A stretch of 64,000 bases of DNA from Pseudomonas mucidolens (GTDB lineage Bacteria > Pseudomonadota > Gammaproteobacteria > Pseudomonadales > Pseudomonadaceae), in the NCBI RefSeq assembly GCF_900106045.1, contig NZ_LT629802.1, forward strand, positions 1,736,001 through 1,800,000, given 5' to 3'. Below are positions 1-8,544 of this stretch, in pieces (positions within the stretch are counted from its first letter, which is position 1; each line of letters opens with the position of its first letter). The notes beneath the pieces are model-generated. The model did not search any database and was not told the DNA's origin. It was given only the letters and a program-made list of their open reading frames with translations. Position numbers and translations under genes: made by a program.

Positions 1-1
1 T

Positions 2-280
2 CAAGTTTCCTTTGGGAACTTAACCGCGCGTGCTTTTTATTTCGGATTGACGTTGATCGGCTATAGCATCGGGCTGGTGCTGATCGATCATTATCTGTTC
101 GAGGTGTCCTTTATCAACTGGCTGGCGGGGTTGGCGGTGCGCTGCCTGTACCTGATTCTGTTCGCGGTAATGAAAGTCGCCTGGACAAAGAGCCGCGTGG
201 GGTTTTTCTTGCCGTTGGCGGCGGTGCTGGGGGGACCGGGGCGGCGGCGGTGCTTCGGGGAGCTGATAGGGGTATGCTGA
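2..280 (+). CDS. C-terminal end of a membrane protein, truncated by the window edge
   Basis: The reading frame is open from the first bases of the window to a stop at 280, so the true start lies upstream. The visible 90 or so residues are very hydrophobic, with two probable membrane helices (around the IGYSIGLVLI and LAGLAVRCLYLILFAV stretches) followed by a basic tail. I do not recognise the family. A start at 47 is possible but unlikely, because the hydrophobic, in-frame sequence continues before it. DUF488 follows 30 bases later on the same strand. Confidence 0.5.
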   Translation, partial: QVSFGNLTARAFYFGLTLIGYSIGLVLIDHYLFEVSFINWLAGLAVRCLYLILFAVMKVAWTKSRVGFFLPLAAVLGGPGRRRCFGELIGVC

Positions 281-310
281 ACAGGTTTTTGAACGCATGA
301 GTCTGTGGTC

Positions 311-715
311 ATGATCCAATGCAAACGCGCTTACACCACGCCTGGGCCGGATGACGGCAAACGCATTCTGGTCGACCGCCTGTGGCCGCGCAATTGCCGC
401 AAGGATGCGTTGCTGCTGGACGAGTGGCTGCCTGACGTCGCCCCGACCACCGCACTGCGCAAGGCCTTCAAGTCCGGTACCTTGAGTTTTGCGCAATTTG
501 CCTTCGCGTATCGCCAGGAACTGGGCGCACGGCCTGCGGCCTGGTGGAAGCTGGTGGATATCGCCCAGGCCGGTACGCTCACGCTGGTCTACTCGGCTCA
601 CGACACCCAGGCGAACAATGCGCGGGTGCTTGCCGAATGGCTGGAAGAAGAGCTGGACCGCCGGGGCGATGCGAGTTCACCCGTCTGCTACTGGTCTGAC
701 GTTCCCCAACAGTAA
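311..715 (+). CDS. DUF488 family protein (YeaO-like)
   Basis: The 134-residue product has the hallmark VDRLWPR motif of the DUF488/YeaO family near residues 22-28, preceded by a KRAYTTP stretch, and ends with an acidic helix and a tryptophan-containing tail. These proteins are small, cytoplasmic and of unknown biochemical function; several are stress-associated. A GTG at 305 is an alternative start two codons earlier, but the ATG at 311 matches the usual N-terminus (MIQCKRAY). It is convergent with the acetyltransferase gene that ends at 726. Confidence 0.85.
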   Translation: MIQCKRAYTTPGPDDGKRILVDRLWPRNCRKDALLLDEWLPDVAPTTALRKAFKSGTLSFAQFAFAYRQELGARPAAWWKLVDIAQAGTLTLVYSAHDTQANNARVLAEWLEEELDRRGDASSPVCYWSDVPQQ

Positions 716-725
716 CGGCGACAAG

Positions 726-1217
726 CTAGATATCCATCAACATCTCATGCCACGCCATCCCACCATGATCGGACGCCGACGGTCGTGCGTACAGGTAGCC
801 CATGCGCTTATACAGCTCTATGTGCTGCTCCTTGCACATCAGGTAAATGGTCTTCTTGTTCATCTCGCGCATGCGCTGCACAAACGTCTCCATCAACCGC
901 GTCGAATAGCCCTTGCCCTGATACGCCGGATCGACCACCACCGACATGATCACCACATTCGGCGCATCCGCTGAATGCCCCACCAACTCCTTGAAGGCTT
1001 CATCCGACATCACTACCTCATCGGCGCAGCCAGCGTTGATAAAGCCCACCACTTCGCCATCCGCCTCCAGAATCAGGAAACCTTGCGGGTACAACGCGAT
1101 ACGCGTGGCGATCTTCTCCAGGGTCGCGGCTTCATCGCCCTCGTAGGCGGATATTTCGATCTCATGGCAGCGGGCGGCGTCTTGCAGGTTGGCGTTGCGG
1201 AAGGTAAGGGCGGGCAT
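726..1217 (-). CDS. GNAT family N-acetyltransferase
   Basis: The 163-residue product carries the GNAT acetyl-CoA binding signature VVDPAYQGKGYSTRLM (motif A, Q-x-G-x-G form) near residues 95-110 and a C-terminal motif B segment (LYKRMGYLY). GNAT enzymes transfer acetyl from acetyl-CoA to amines; the substrate here cannot be told. The frame is open to 1301, but the ATG at 1217 gives the typical N-terminus (MPALTFRNAN), so the longer version is rejected. It stands between DUF488 and the response-regulator gene on the same strand as the latter. Confidence 0.85.
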   Translation of the reverse strand: MPALTFRNANLQDAARCHEIEISAYEGDEAATLEKIATRIALYPQGFLILEADGEVVGFINAGCADEVVMSDEAFKELVGHSADAPNVVIMSVVVDPAYQGKGYSTRLMETFVQRMREMNKKTIYLMCKEQHIELYKRMGYLYARPSASDHGGMAWHEMLMDI

Positions 1218-1308
1218 GTGGAGACCTGGAGGCGGTTGGGAATAAAGACCGGGAATGATAACGCGCGCTATCTTTCCTTTGCCGAGAGTTGGAGCGATCA
1301 AATGTCGT

Positions 1309-1911
1309 TTAAACCTCTCCGGAATACTTCACCGCCGCGGCGGCCCGCGAAGGTACGTTCAAGCTGCGTAACAGCGACGACACGTGGATCCTGACGGTGA
1401 ACGGCGAGATATCCAGCGTTTTGGCGATTTCCTTGTTGGTCTTGCCCTGGGCGATCAGCCGCAGCACTTCCTGTTGGCGGGCCGTTAGGCCGTTGGTGTC
1501 CAGCGGTAGCAGCCCGGACGGCTCGAACTTGACCAGCACTTCGCCCTGGCGGATGGCGAGCAAGGCTTGGCCAATGTCGTCGGGGGCGATGTTCTTGCCG
1601 ATGAAACCGTCGACGCCAATTTGCATGACCTGCTCGATCAGTCCCGGATCGTCGACCATCGACACGATAATCAGCGTGGTGCGACGCAGTTGCTGGCGCA
1701 GCTCGGCCAACTGGTGCATGCCGGTCAGGCCCGGGAAGCGCAGGTCGAGGATCAGTGTGTCGATTTCGGGACCGGTCTTGAGCAGCTCGAGTACCGTTTC
1801 CAGGTCGCCGGCCTGTTCCACCGTCGCCTCGGGCAACAGGCGCTGCACGGTGCGCAGCATGCCTTCGCGAAACATCGGATGGTCGTCGGCTATGATGATC
1901 CGGCATGTCAT
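1309..1911 (-). CDS. NarL/FixJ-type two-component response regulator
   Basis: The 200-residue protein has an N-terminal receiver domain with the acidic pair in ADDHPMF (residues 8-10), the phospho-acceptor Asp in LILDLRFPG (about 55) and the conserved Lys in IGKN (about 105). A C-terminal LuxR-type HTH follows (LTARQQEVLRLIAQGKTNKE). The start at 1911 is preceded by GGGAGG and chosen over an upstream extension that would run into the divergent kinase gene. It is divergent from the hybrid kinase at 2025 with 113 bases between them, so the two are probable partners. Stimulus and target genes are unknown. Confidence 0.88.
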   Translation of the reverse strand: MTCRIIIADDHPMFREGMLRTVQRLLPEATVEQAGDLETVLELLKTGPEIDTLILDLRFPGLTGMHQLAELRQQLRRTTLIIVSMVDDPGLIEQVMQIGVDGFIGKNIAPDDIGQALLAIRQGEVLVKFEPSGLLPLDTNGLTARQQEVLRLIAQGKTNKEIAKTLDISPFTVRIHVSSLLRSLNVPSRAAAAVKYSGEV

Positions 1912-2024
1912 GGTGTGCGCCTCCCTGGGCCAGGTGGTCCTGTTGCATGCTACTTTAACATCCCGTTCGCAGGCTGCTTGCAGGGTGTGATGGATATGAC
2001 GATTACCGCACAAGGATGTTACCC

Positions 2025-3653
2025 ATGAAGTTCGAGAAAGACGCCGAACTCGACCAGGCCAACCTGCGTATCCTGGTGGCCGTCTGCGCCATTGTGTACA
2101 TCGGTGTACTCGGCTTTTTGCCGGGGCAATCACCGGAGCGCTACCTGCCGATCATCTTCTACATCGTCGTGTTCCTGCTGGCCTCGATTGTTCTGCGCCA
2201 AGTCATCGTGCGCTGGCCCGGCCATTATCCGGCGCGGCGGATTTTCGGGATGATCCATGACTATGCCGGCACTTCGTTCGGCCTGGTTCTGGGCGGCGAA
2301 GCGGCATTGCCGCTGTATGCGGTGATGGTCTGGGTCAATCTGGGTAACGGCATGCGTTACGGCTCGCGCTACCTGGCGATTGCCACGGCGCTGGCGTTGC
2401 TGGCATTGCTCATTGTTTATCGGCTGACACCCTTGTGGCAGGCGCAACCGTTCATGGTGCTGATGTTGATGATCACCAGCACGGTGATTCCGGTCTACGC
2501 CCACTTGCTGCTGGAGCGCACGCGCAAGGCATCGGAAGAAGCCATCGCCGCGAACCTGGAAAAGTCGCGGTTTCTGGCCCAGGCCAGCCATGATTTGCGC
2601 CAGCCGATCCACTCCATTGGCCTGTTCACCGCTTGTTTGCGCGAGGCGCGGCTGGGGGATGAAGAGCGGCGGCTGGTGGACAATATCGACCGCTCGCTGC
2701 TCAACGTGTCGCAGTTGTTTCGTTCCATTCTCGACCTCTACACCCTGGATAACGGTCGGCTGCTGCCTAAGTTTCAGGTGGTGAACCTGGGGGAACTGCT
2801 GGCCGACTTGGTGCGCCAGAACGCCGAGGCCGCACGCTGGGCTGGCGTGGAACTGCGGCTGCGGCCGTGTCCCCACTGGGTTCGGGTGGACCCGGCGCTG
2901 CTGTCGACCATGGTGCAGAACGTGCTTTCCAATTGCTTCAAATACGGCGCGCAACGTCCGGTACTGATCGGTGTGCGCAAGCGTGGCGATGGTGTGGTGC
3001 TGGAGATTCATGATCGGGGCCGGGGGATTGCAGAGGAGCATCTGTCCAAGGTTTTCGAGGAGTTTTATCGGGTGCGCCAGTTGCGCGACAAGGACGTCGA
3101 AGGCGTCGGCCTGGGTTTGTCCATCGTCAAGCGTTTGGGGCAGTTGATGGGTATTCAGGCGGTGTTGCGCTCACGGCTCGGCCGGGGCACGTCGGTCAGT
3201 TTGCAGGGCTTGACGCTGGCGATGGCACCCCGGCAAACGGTTCAGCGCGACGAGCCGCGCCAGGCCGGACTGCTGACCGGGTTGAAAGTGTGCCTGGTGG
3301 AAGATGACCACAACGTACTGCTGGCCACCCAGGCGTTGCTCGAACGGTGGGGGTGCGAGGTGCAAGCCGAATTGAACGGGCGCGACCTGGTCAGCGATTG
3401 CGACATCATCGTTGCCGACTATGACCTGGGCAAGCACGCCACCGGTATCGAGTGTATTGATCACTTGCGCCAGATGCGCGGCGAGGCGGTACCGGCGCTG
3501 ATTCTCACCGGGCACGACGTGGAAAAGATTCAGGCGGCGTTGCACGACCGTCAGATTGCGATCCTCTCCAAGCCGGTGCGCCCGGCAGAGCTGCGAGCCG
3601 CCCTGCGTGACCTCAGTCAGTGCCCGGCAACTGCACGAATGCCTACTGCATAA
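2025..3653 (+). CDS. Hybrid sensor histidine kinase with C-terminal receiver
   Basis: The 542-residue protein starts with four to six membrane helices (residues about 12-155) and no large periplasmic loop. A HisKA dimerisation domain follows with the phospho-His in SHDLRQPIHS (His189), then a HATPase domain with N box NVLSNCFKYG, G1 box HDRGRGI and G2 box GLGLSIVKR. The C-terminal receiver has EDD and DYDLG acidic residues and SKP. The ATG at 2025 has AAGG nine bases upstream; the ATG at 2016 lies within that ribosome-binding region. The stop overlaps the convergent lipoprotein gene by 11 bases. It probably signals to the NarL-type regulator encoded divergently. Confidence 0.88.
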   Translation: MKFEKDAELDQANLRILVAVCAIVYIGVLGFLPGQSPERYLPIIFYIVVFLLASIVLRQVIVRWPGHYPARRIFGMIHDYAGTSFGLVLGGEAALPLYAVMVWVNLGNGMRYGSRYLAIATALALLALLIVYRLTPLWQAQPFMVLMLMITSTVIPVYAHLLLERTRKASEEAIAANLEKSRFLAQASHDLRQPIHSIGLFTACLREARLGDEERRLVDNIDRSLLNVSQLFRSILDLYTLDNGRLLPKFQVVNLGELLADLVRQNAEAARWAGVELRLRPCPHWVRVDPALLSTMVQNVLSNCFKYGAQRPVLIGVRKRGDGVVLEIHDRGRGIAEEHLSKVFEEFYRVRQLRDKDVEGVGLGLSIVKRLGQLMGIQAVLRSRLGRGTSVSLQGLTLAMAPRQTVQRDEPRQAGLLTGLKVCLVEDDHNVLLATQALLERWGCEVQAELNGRDLVSDCDIIVADYDLGKHATGIECIDHLRQMRGEAVPALILTGHDVEKIQAALHDRQIAILSKPVRPAELRAALRDLSQCPATARMPTA

Positions 3654-3978
3654 ACGGCGCCAACTGGCCGCCCTTGGCACCCTTGGCCTGACAAAGGGCG
3701 CTGGGTTTCATGATGCCAAAACTCGCCACCGCCATCATCCCGCCGCTGGCGCCGCTTGGCACCTGGCAGTTGTAGTCGCCGGAGGCCGTACTGGCGACGT
3801 AATAGGTCTGCATGGAGTCGCTGCGCACATTGGAGATGCGCTTGACCGGCTCGCCCAGGTTGGTTTCCGAAAGCGTCTTGAGGTGGTCTTCGCTGGGTTT
3901 GACGTTGCTGCAACCGGCGACGCCGATCACTAAGGCTCCGAGCAGGGCGAGACGAGTAAAAGGGGCGTGCAGTTTCAT
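3643..3978 (-). CDS. Small lipoprotein of unknown function
   Basis: The 111-residue product has a signal peptide and lipobox VAGC with Cys23, predicting a lipid-anchored periplasmic or outer-membrane protein. The rest contains a glycine-rich segment (SGASGGMMAV) and two further cysteines, but no domain I can name. It is convergent with the kinase gene and overlaps its last 11 bases. The next gene upstream is divergent, so it is probably monocistronic. Confidence 0.75.
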   Translation of the reverse strand: MKLHAPFTRLALLGALVIGVAGCSNVKPSEDHLKTLSETNLGEPVKRISNVRSDSMQTYYVASTASGDYNCQVPSGASGGMMAVASFGIMKPSALCQAKGAKGGQLAPFMQ

Positions 3979-4159
3979 GGTGCTTCTTCCTTGGGGTTGT
4001 TATGGTTTTTTCGACGCGCAACGATCCCCTTCACAGCGGGTTCGCCGTGTTTGGGGAAAGCATTGGGATTGCCGGGAAATATAGCGCCGGCATGAGCAAG
4101 GGTCGATTAGCACAAATGGGCTAATGGCACCTTGAGGTCATTGGCGACGCGGTTTATTC

Positions 4160-4609
4160 ATGGAGATGACAGTGCTGGAAATCAGACGAGCCGCCCCCGA
4201 CGACGACCCGGCCGCATTCGACATTCGCCTGCAGGCGATTCGCAGCCAGTGTATCGGCGCCTACACCGCCGAGCAGATGATGACCTGGACTCGAGGCTCG
4301 GCCGAGGACGGCTATAGCACGTTGCTGGATACACCGTTTTACCTGGGATGCATCAACGGCGAACCGGTTGCCACAGGCATGCTGGACCCGGATCAGCGGG
4401 AAATCGGTGCACTGTTTGTGCTGCCAGGGTTCACCGGTCGCGGCTTCGGCAAAAAGCTCCTCGCGCACCTTGAACACCTGGCCTTGGCGCTGGGCATCCG
4501 CGAGGTGGTGCTGGACTCGACAATGAACGCCGCAGACTTCTATCGCGCTCAGGGTTACGTGGGTAGCGAGCAGGGGCATTTCGGCGTTTTTCACGAGTGT
4601 CTGAGATAA
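4160..4609 (+). CDS. GNAT family N-acetyltransferase
   Basis: The 149-residue product matches the GNAT fold: an N-terminal RRAAPDDDPAAF strand/helix, motif A with LPGFTGRGFGKKLLAHL (about residues 93-110) and a C-terminal NAADFYRAQGY motif B. The substrate is unknown. A second ATG at 4166 is in frame and could be used instead; neither has a well-spaced ribosome-binding site. The rhs remnant follows directly on the same strand. Confidence 0.85.
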   Translation: MEMTVLEIRRAAPDDDPAAFDIRLQAIRSQCIGAYTAEQMMTWTRGSAEDGYSTLLDTPFYLGCINGEPVATGMLDPDQREIGALFVLPGFTGRGFGKKLLAHLEHLALALGIREVVLDSTMNAADFYRAQGYVGSEQGHFGVFHECLR

Positions 4610-5776
4610 CGGGGAGGCAAGGCTGGCCGACGTTTGCTTGGTGGTGTTGAGCACCTAGGCCAACAGGGCTTGCGCTTGTGTACCGGTGAAGAAACCGTCG
4701 CCTTCGACCCGGCCAGCATTCTACTGGACCCGTAGGCGCCGCGGCGTCCCAACCACTACGGCTCGCCCAAGCTGCTCGACAACCTGCTGCGCGACTACGT
4801 CGGCACCCACTACAGCTACGACGAACGCGGCAACCTCAAGGAGCGCCTGCACAACGGCAAAAAATCCCACTTCACCTGGGATCTATACGACCGTCTGACC
4901 GGTTACTCAGATGACAGACTGACCGTCACCTTCGCCTACGACGCGCTGGGCCGACGGCTGTTCAAACTGTCCAAAACCAAGTACCACGACCGCCGCGAAG
5001 CCGGACCGATGTGGAACAAGATGGAGCGCGCCAAGCTCAATGAGCAGTATGGCTACGGCTACACGATCTATGGTTGGGACGGCGATGTACTGGCCTTCGA
5101 AAGCCGCAACAACGACAAAAGCGAACGCCTGCCCCACTATTTTTTTGAACCGGGCAGCTTTGTGCCGGTGGCTCAAGCCATCGAGCAGCGCAGCATCAAC
5201 TTGCTGCCTGAACCCGTCTATGAAGGTGCTTACGACATCGACCGCGATCCGGTGTGGCAGCACAAGGTCACGCCGATTCCGTTCAATGCGTTTGCCTGGT
5301 ACCAGTGCGACCACCTCGGCACGTCGATGGAGCTGACCGACGAACAGGGCGACATCGCCTGGGCTGGCATCTACAAGTCTTGGGGACTGGCGAAGGAACA
5401 GCGAAGCGAGCACGCCAAACAGACCGACATCCGCAATCCGCTGCGCTTTCAGGGGCAGTACTTCGATGTGGAAACCGGGCTGCACTACAACCGTTATCGG
5501 TACTATGATCCGCAGGTGGGAAGGTCTATTGGCAAGGATCCAATTGGGTTTGCGGGTGGGCTGAATGTCTATGCATATGCGCCGAATCCGGTGGAGTGGA
5601 TTGATCAGCTTGGGTTAGCTGGAAACAGAGCCAATCGCCGCGCAGGAGAGATACTAAGTGATAGGGATAAAACAGGTGGGGGGCACGCCTACTCCCGTCA
5701 TGGAGCAGCAACGTCCTCCCATCACTCAAGTTCACCAGTCACTCAATCGCAAGTTCGATGCGAGTTGTGGCAATAA
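4610..5776 (+). pseudogene. Broken 3' end of an rhs/polymorphic toxin gene
   Basis: This is an RHS-repeat core end. It shows YD-repeat units (HYSYDERGNL, FTWDLYDRLTGY, AYDALGRR), the RFQGQYFDVETGLHYNRYRYYD segment in pieces, the DPIGFAGGLNVYAYAPNP signature, and a short variable C-terminus after WIDQLGL that contains GGGHAYSRHG. The frame has an in-frame TAG at 4733 inside the core, and only about 390 codons remain of a gene family that normally exceeds 1000 codons, so it is an orphan tip. Part of it is repeated at about 6800-6985. The variable tail ends abruptly at 5776, overlapping the convergent gene, so the toxin domain is probably also cut. Confidence 0.8.
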
Positions 5777-6638
5777 CCCTCCGTTCATACGAGGTGCTAC
5801 ACACCACATCACAGAGCTTGCCGTCCGCAGACATGAAGGCAAAACGGGCACTGAAAACAAGTTGCTTATTGGCTGGAACCAACTCGTCCGCCTCTATAAC
5901 CGCATACAGAACCCTATAGAAAACATTCCGCCCCATCCTATGATCCAATAGCCGAGCCGTGACCTGACTCATCCCATACATGACCACCGCCACTGGCCAC
6001 ATGGGGTATTCAGGGAAATGCCCTTCGCACAACACGGGCGAGAATCCAATACTGCTGGCAGTGATCTCCCGCGCACTCAGGGCAAGCACCGACAGAGGGA
6101 AAGCTCTGGTATAGGGCGAACTGACAGAGGGTGAACGAATGGGTTCTCGATGGCTTGAAAATAGCTTCTCAAATGTCTTTTCTGCCAATATCTGGTAACG
6201 CACTGACAATGTTCCAAATAATCGCCCTTCAATCAACAGCTCGGTTTTTGCCGTCACCATTTTGCGAGACCTATCAACTATCTTCGCCCGTGCTGTCATC
6301 AATTGCCGTGGGGTAAAATCCGTAGAGTGGCATTGTAAATCCCACTTGGCTTGTGCAGCCAAGTAATAAACACGCTCACCTTCCGTTTGCGAAAGAGCAG
6401 CAGCACAGGATCCAAGTATTGCAAGGTGACGCCCTGCCTCGGCCGTAGCCAATGGCCCGGACTCGCTCCCTAACGGTTGCTCAGGCTTAAAATCCCCCCA
6501 TATATCCCACTCGCTTAACACCTTGTAGAGTGAACGAAATGCAAAGTACGGGCGTTGTACTGCAATGCTTGAGGCCATTTTCGCCATATCGACAGCAACC
6601 CGTTCACTCTGACTTGGGATCTGGAAGGTCTGGTTCAT
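5739..6638 (-). CDS. Probable double hotdog-fold protein (dehydratase/thioesterase-like), function unknown
   Basis: The 299-residue product contains GHFPEYPMWPVAVVMYG, which resembles the GHFPxxPxxPG active-site region of FabZ/FabA-type hotdog dehydratases. The N-terminal half (segment AAQAKWDLQCHSTDF and following strands) reads like a second, degenerate hotdog unit. AGGAG about ten bases before the ATG at 6638 supports that start. Base composition is lower in GC than the flanking genes, and it sits between two rhs fragments, which suggests transfer. The conserved glycine of the motif's second half is absent, so catalysis is uncertain. This is a fold guess, not an identification. Confidence 0.5.
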   Translation of the reverse strand: MNQTFQIPSQSERVAVDMAKMASSIAVQRPYFAFRSLYKVLSEWDIWGDFKPEQPLGSESGPLATAEAGRHLAILGSCAAALSQTEGERVYYLAAQAKWDLQCHSTDFTPRQLMTARAKIVDRSRKMVTAKTELLIEGRLFGTLSVRYQILAEKTFEKLFSSHREPIRSPSVSSPYTRAFPLSVLALSAREITASSIGFSPVLCEGHFPEYPMWPVAVVMYGMSQVTARLLDHRMGRNVFYRVLYAVIEADELVPANKQLVFSARFAFMSADGKLCDVVCSTSYERRVIATTRIELAIE

Positions 6639-6799
6639 GGCTGCCTATCTCCTAATCAGCGGGTATTGAGTGCTTGGCTATTTCACACCCCAAAGATAGG
6701 ACAAAACCTACAAAGCCGAACCTGTTAAAAATGACAGTTCGACCGTAAAGGTGACAAACGGCATCGACTGGATATCAGCCACAACGCAAGAGGTCAGAG
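6639..6799. other. Upstream region of the hotdog-like gene
   Basis: AT-rich intergenic DNA that must hold the promoter of the leftward gene starting at 6638. Apart from AGGAG near 6650 (its ribosome-binding site), no convincing operator or repeat is visible. Confidence 0.4.
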
Positions 6800-6990
6800 G
6801 TTTCTTCACCTTATTTTTTCGAAACGGTTTACGAGGGCGCTGACGACATCGACCGCGATCCGGTGTGGCGGCACAAATCCACACCAGTGACCTTCAGCGC
6901 GCTCGTCTTGGTCCGAGCGATGAACATGGCGACATTGCTTGGAGAGGGGGCGGGTTTACAAGGCCTGGCTGAAAGAGAGCCGTTGCATCG
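6800..6990 (+). pseudogene. Second, decayed rhs fragment
   Basis: Read in frame this stretch gives a PYFFE-like start, then VYEGADDIDRDPVWRHKSTPVTFSA, which aligns to the rhs core at about 5140-5290 (YEGAYDIDRDPVWQHKVTP). It then decays, while DNA similarity continues through the GDIAW-encoding region. It is a degraded copy of the neighbouring rhs core on the same strand, about 1.6 kb downstream. No open frame of useful length remains. Confidence 0.7.
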
Positions 6991-7202
6991 TTACGTGATT
7001 CTACAAACTCGCGAAAAGTTATGCGGCGGTGCTCTCATTGGTGTGCCATGCGGTGTTTACAGCATTATTTTTTGTACAGACTCTAGACCCTCGCTGCAAA
7101 AATAATCCAGAAACTTTTGAGTGTAATAAAACGGGTGCCAACATGCTATATGTTAAGCACCCGCCCCATTATCGCATGAGAAAAATCGAGTCAGGCCTCG
7201 AG
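6991..7202. other. Intergenic AT-rich stretch after the rhs scar
   Basis: No credible gene. Short open frames here lack ribosome-binding sites and family motifs. The right end (7181-7203) holds a short stem (TCGAG/CTCGA) followed on the minus strand by five Ts, which could end transcription of the LPMO-like gene. Confidence 0.35.
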
Positions 7203-7925
7203 TTATTTCGTCTCTTTTAGCACCACATCACTGCAGCTAAAGAACGTTTCACGTGCGGGATCTTCATTGCGTTCCCACATAATATACAGCAACGATCTGC
7301 TTTCGCTGACATAGCCTTCAGGAAGTTTAACATCTAAATAATAACGACCTGGACCAATATTGTCAGTATCAGGTTCTCCTTTCACCTTGACGTCAGGGGA
7401 CTCCTTAAGCGAGTCCCACGTCAGGTGGTCTTGGTCGGTCAGGAAAACCCTGAATTCGCTCGGGTCATGCATTTGACTGGCAATATAAGTTAACTGAACA
7501 CGACCATCTTTTACTTCAAGATTGGAGGTATGCCAAGCATTACTGGGGGGATTGATACTGTCAAAGTCTGATTTCCCTGCAGAGCAAAGCTTTCCATCAG
7601 GAACGAGGTCTTTCGGCTTGTCCGGGTATTGAGAGCCGGAAAGGTTCTGAGAATAAGTATTCCAATTATCAAATATTCTGGCACGTTCCCAGTTTTCTTC
7701 ACCCGCATTCTCATAAGCTTCTTTGCAGGCAGCGTTTTTAATGCCGCTACTGCCATTGTTATAATCTTGTTGGGAATAGCAGTAATATTGTCGAGATGGC
7801 GGTAGTTCCGATGTTCCATGGTATATCTCCGGAGTTTTTTTTACAGCGCTTTGCTCCGCAGCCTGTACAGTGGAACAAAAACCATAAAGCATGATGATGC
7901 TCAAGGCAAGTTTATGATATTTCAT
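7203..7925 (-). CDS. AA10-type lytic polysaccharide monooxygenase-like protein
   Basis: The 240-residue product has a signal peptide (cleavage predicted after VQA, residue 22). It then has YHGTSELPPSRQYYCY, matching the H-G-x-x-x-x-P-x-S-R-x-x-x-C start of AA10 chitin/cellulose-active LPMOs. Further AA10-like segments are NPPSNAWHT, LTYIASQMHDPSEFRVFLT (second copper His, H153), YYLDVKLPEG, and FFSCSDVV at the C-terminus. GGAG seven bases before the ATG at 7925 fixes the start. Oddly, the presumed copper His36 would be 13 residues inside the mature protein, whereas LPMOs need it at position 1. GC is low, suggesting acquisition. Confidence 0.7.
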   Translation of the reverse strand: MKYHKLALSIIMLYGFCSTVQAAEQSAVKKTPEIYHGTSELPPSRQYYCYSQQDYNNGSSGIKNAACKEAYENAGEENWERARIFDNWNTYSQNLSGSQYPDKPKDLVPDGKLCSAGKSDFDSINPPSNAWHTSNLEVKDGRVQLTYIASQMHDPSEFRVFLTDQDHLTWDSLKESPDVKVKGEPDTDNIGPGRYYLDVKLPEGYVSESRSLLYIMWERNEDPARETFFSCSDVVLKETK

Positions 7926-8544
7926 GACATTCTCCATTGTTTTATATAGTGACCATCCTTGCCAAAATACCATTTGAGACTGGCGTGATGAGTATAGTCA
8001 TGCCAAGTAAAAAGTAAAAAAAATAGGAGAAACTACTCACACTGACAGGCTGAACAGGGAACGCCCGCGGAGTTCGTCTTGGCGTTGAAAGGACGGTACT
8101 AAACAGTTTAGGCGAAAGCGGCAGTCCAGCACCCGCATGCCGTAGAGGCTCACTAGGCACAGTTCTCTACACTGCCGGCATTCATCGGCCCCCCGCGTTA
8201 CTTTGCGTTCAGGAGCAGCAGAACCCGGGCTCTGTACGAAATGCTGGCCTGCGCCTTGACGCTGATTGGGGCGGGCCTGTCCGTCACGGACTAATACTCG
8301 ACTATGCGGTCCAGGGGGTTATTTGTTGTCGCGGTTGTTGCGCTAAGCGATCTAACTAAAAATAATAAAATGCTAGGGGCGAGCTGTAGTTTGAAAAAAG
8401 TTGGCTACGGTTAGGAGGTTTATGGGTGACACACCGTAGCCGGGCGCCGCTAGAACACTACTAGGTAACAGTGTTAGTCGTGCGGCGAGATCCAGTAGGT
8501 TGGTTCTCAACCTACGTCGTCGGGGAGCCGGCTTTGACAAGGGA
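7926..8544. other. Gene-free region with several hairpins
   Basis: About 620 bases without a convincing gene. The first part must hold the LPMO-like promoter. Around 8215-8301 a short in-frame remnant reads LYEMLACALTLIGAGL before a stop, perhaps the end of a lost membrane protein. From 8403 to 8515 three hairpins follow each other (8403-8441, 8454-8475, 8495-8515). The last lies about 30 bases past the stop of the PCuAC gene and may act in its 3' end, although no T tract follows. Confidence 0.4.

Noticed and set aside
5009..5776. An intact 255-residue protein in the rhs region
   Set aside because: The frame starts inside the RHS core and homology continues upstream through an in-frame stop, so it is the tail of a broken gene.
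7029..7220. A 63-codon plus-strand ORF between the rhs scar and the LPMO-like gene
   Set aside because: No ribosome-binding site or recognisable motif, and it runs over the end of the convergent gene.
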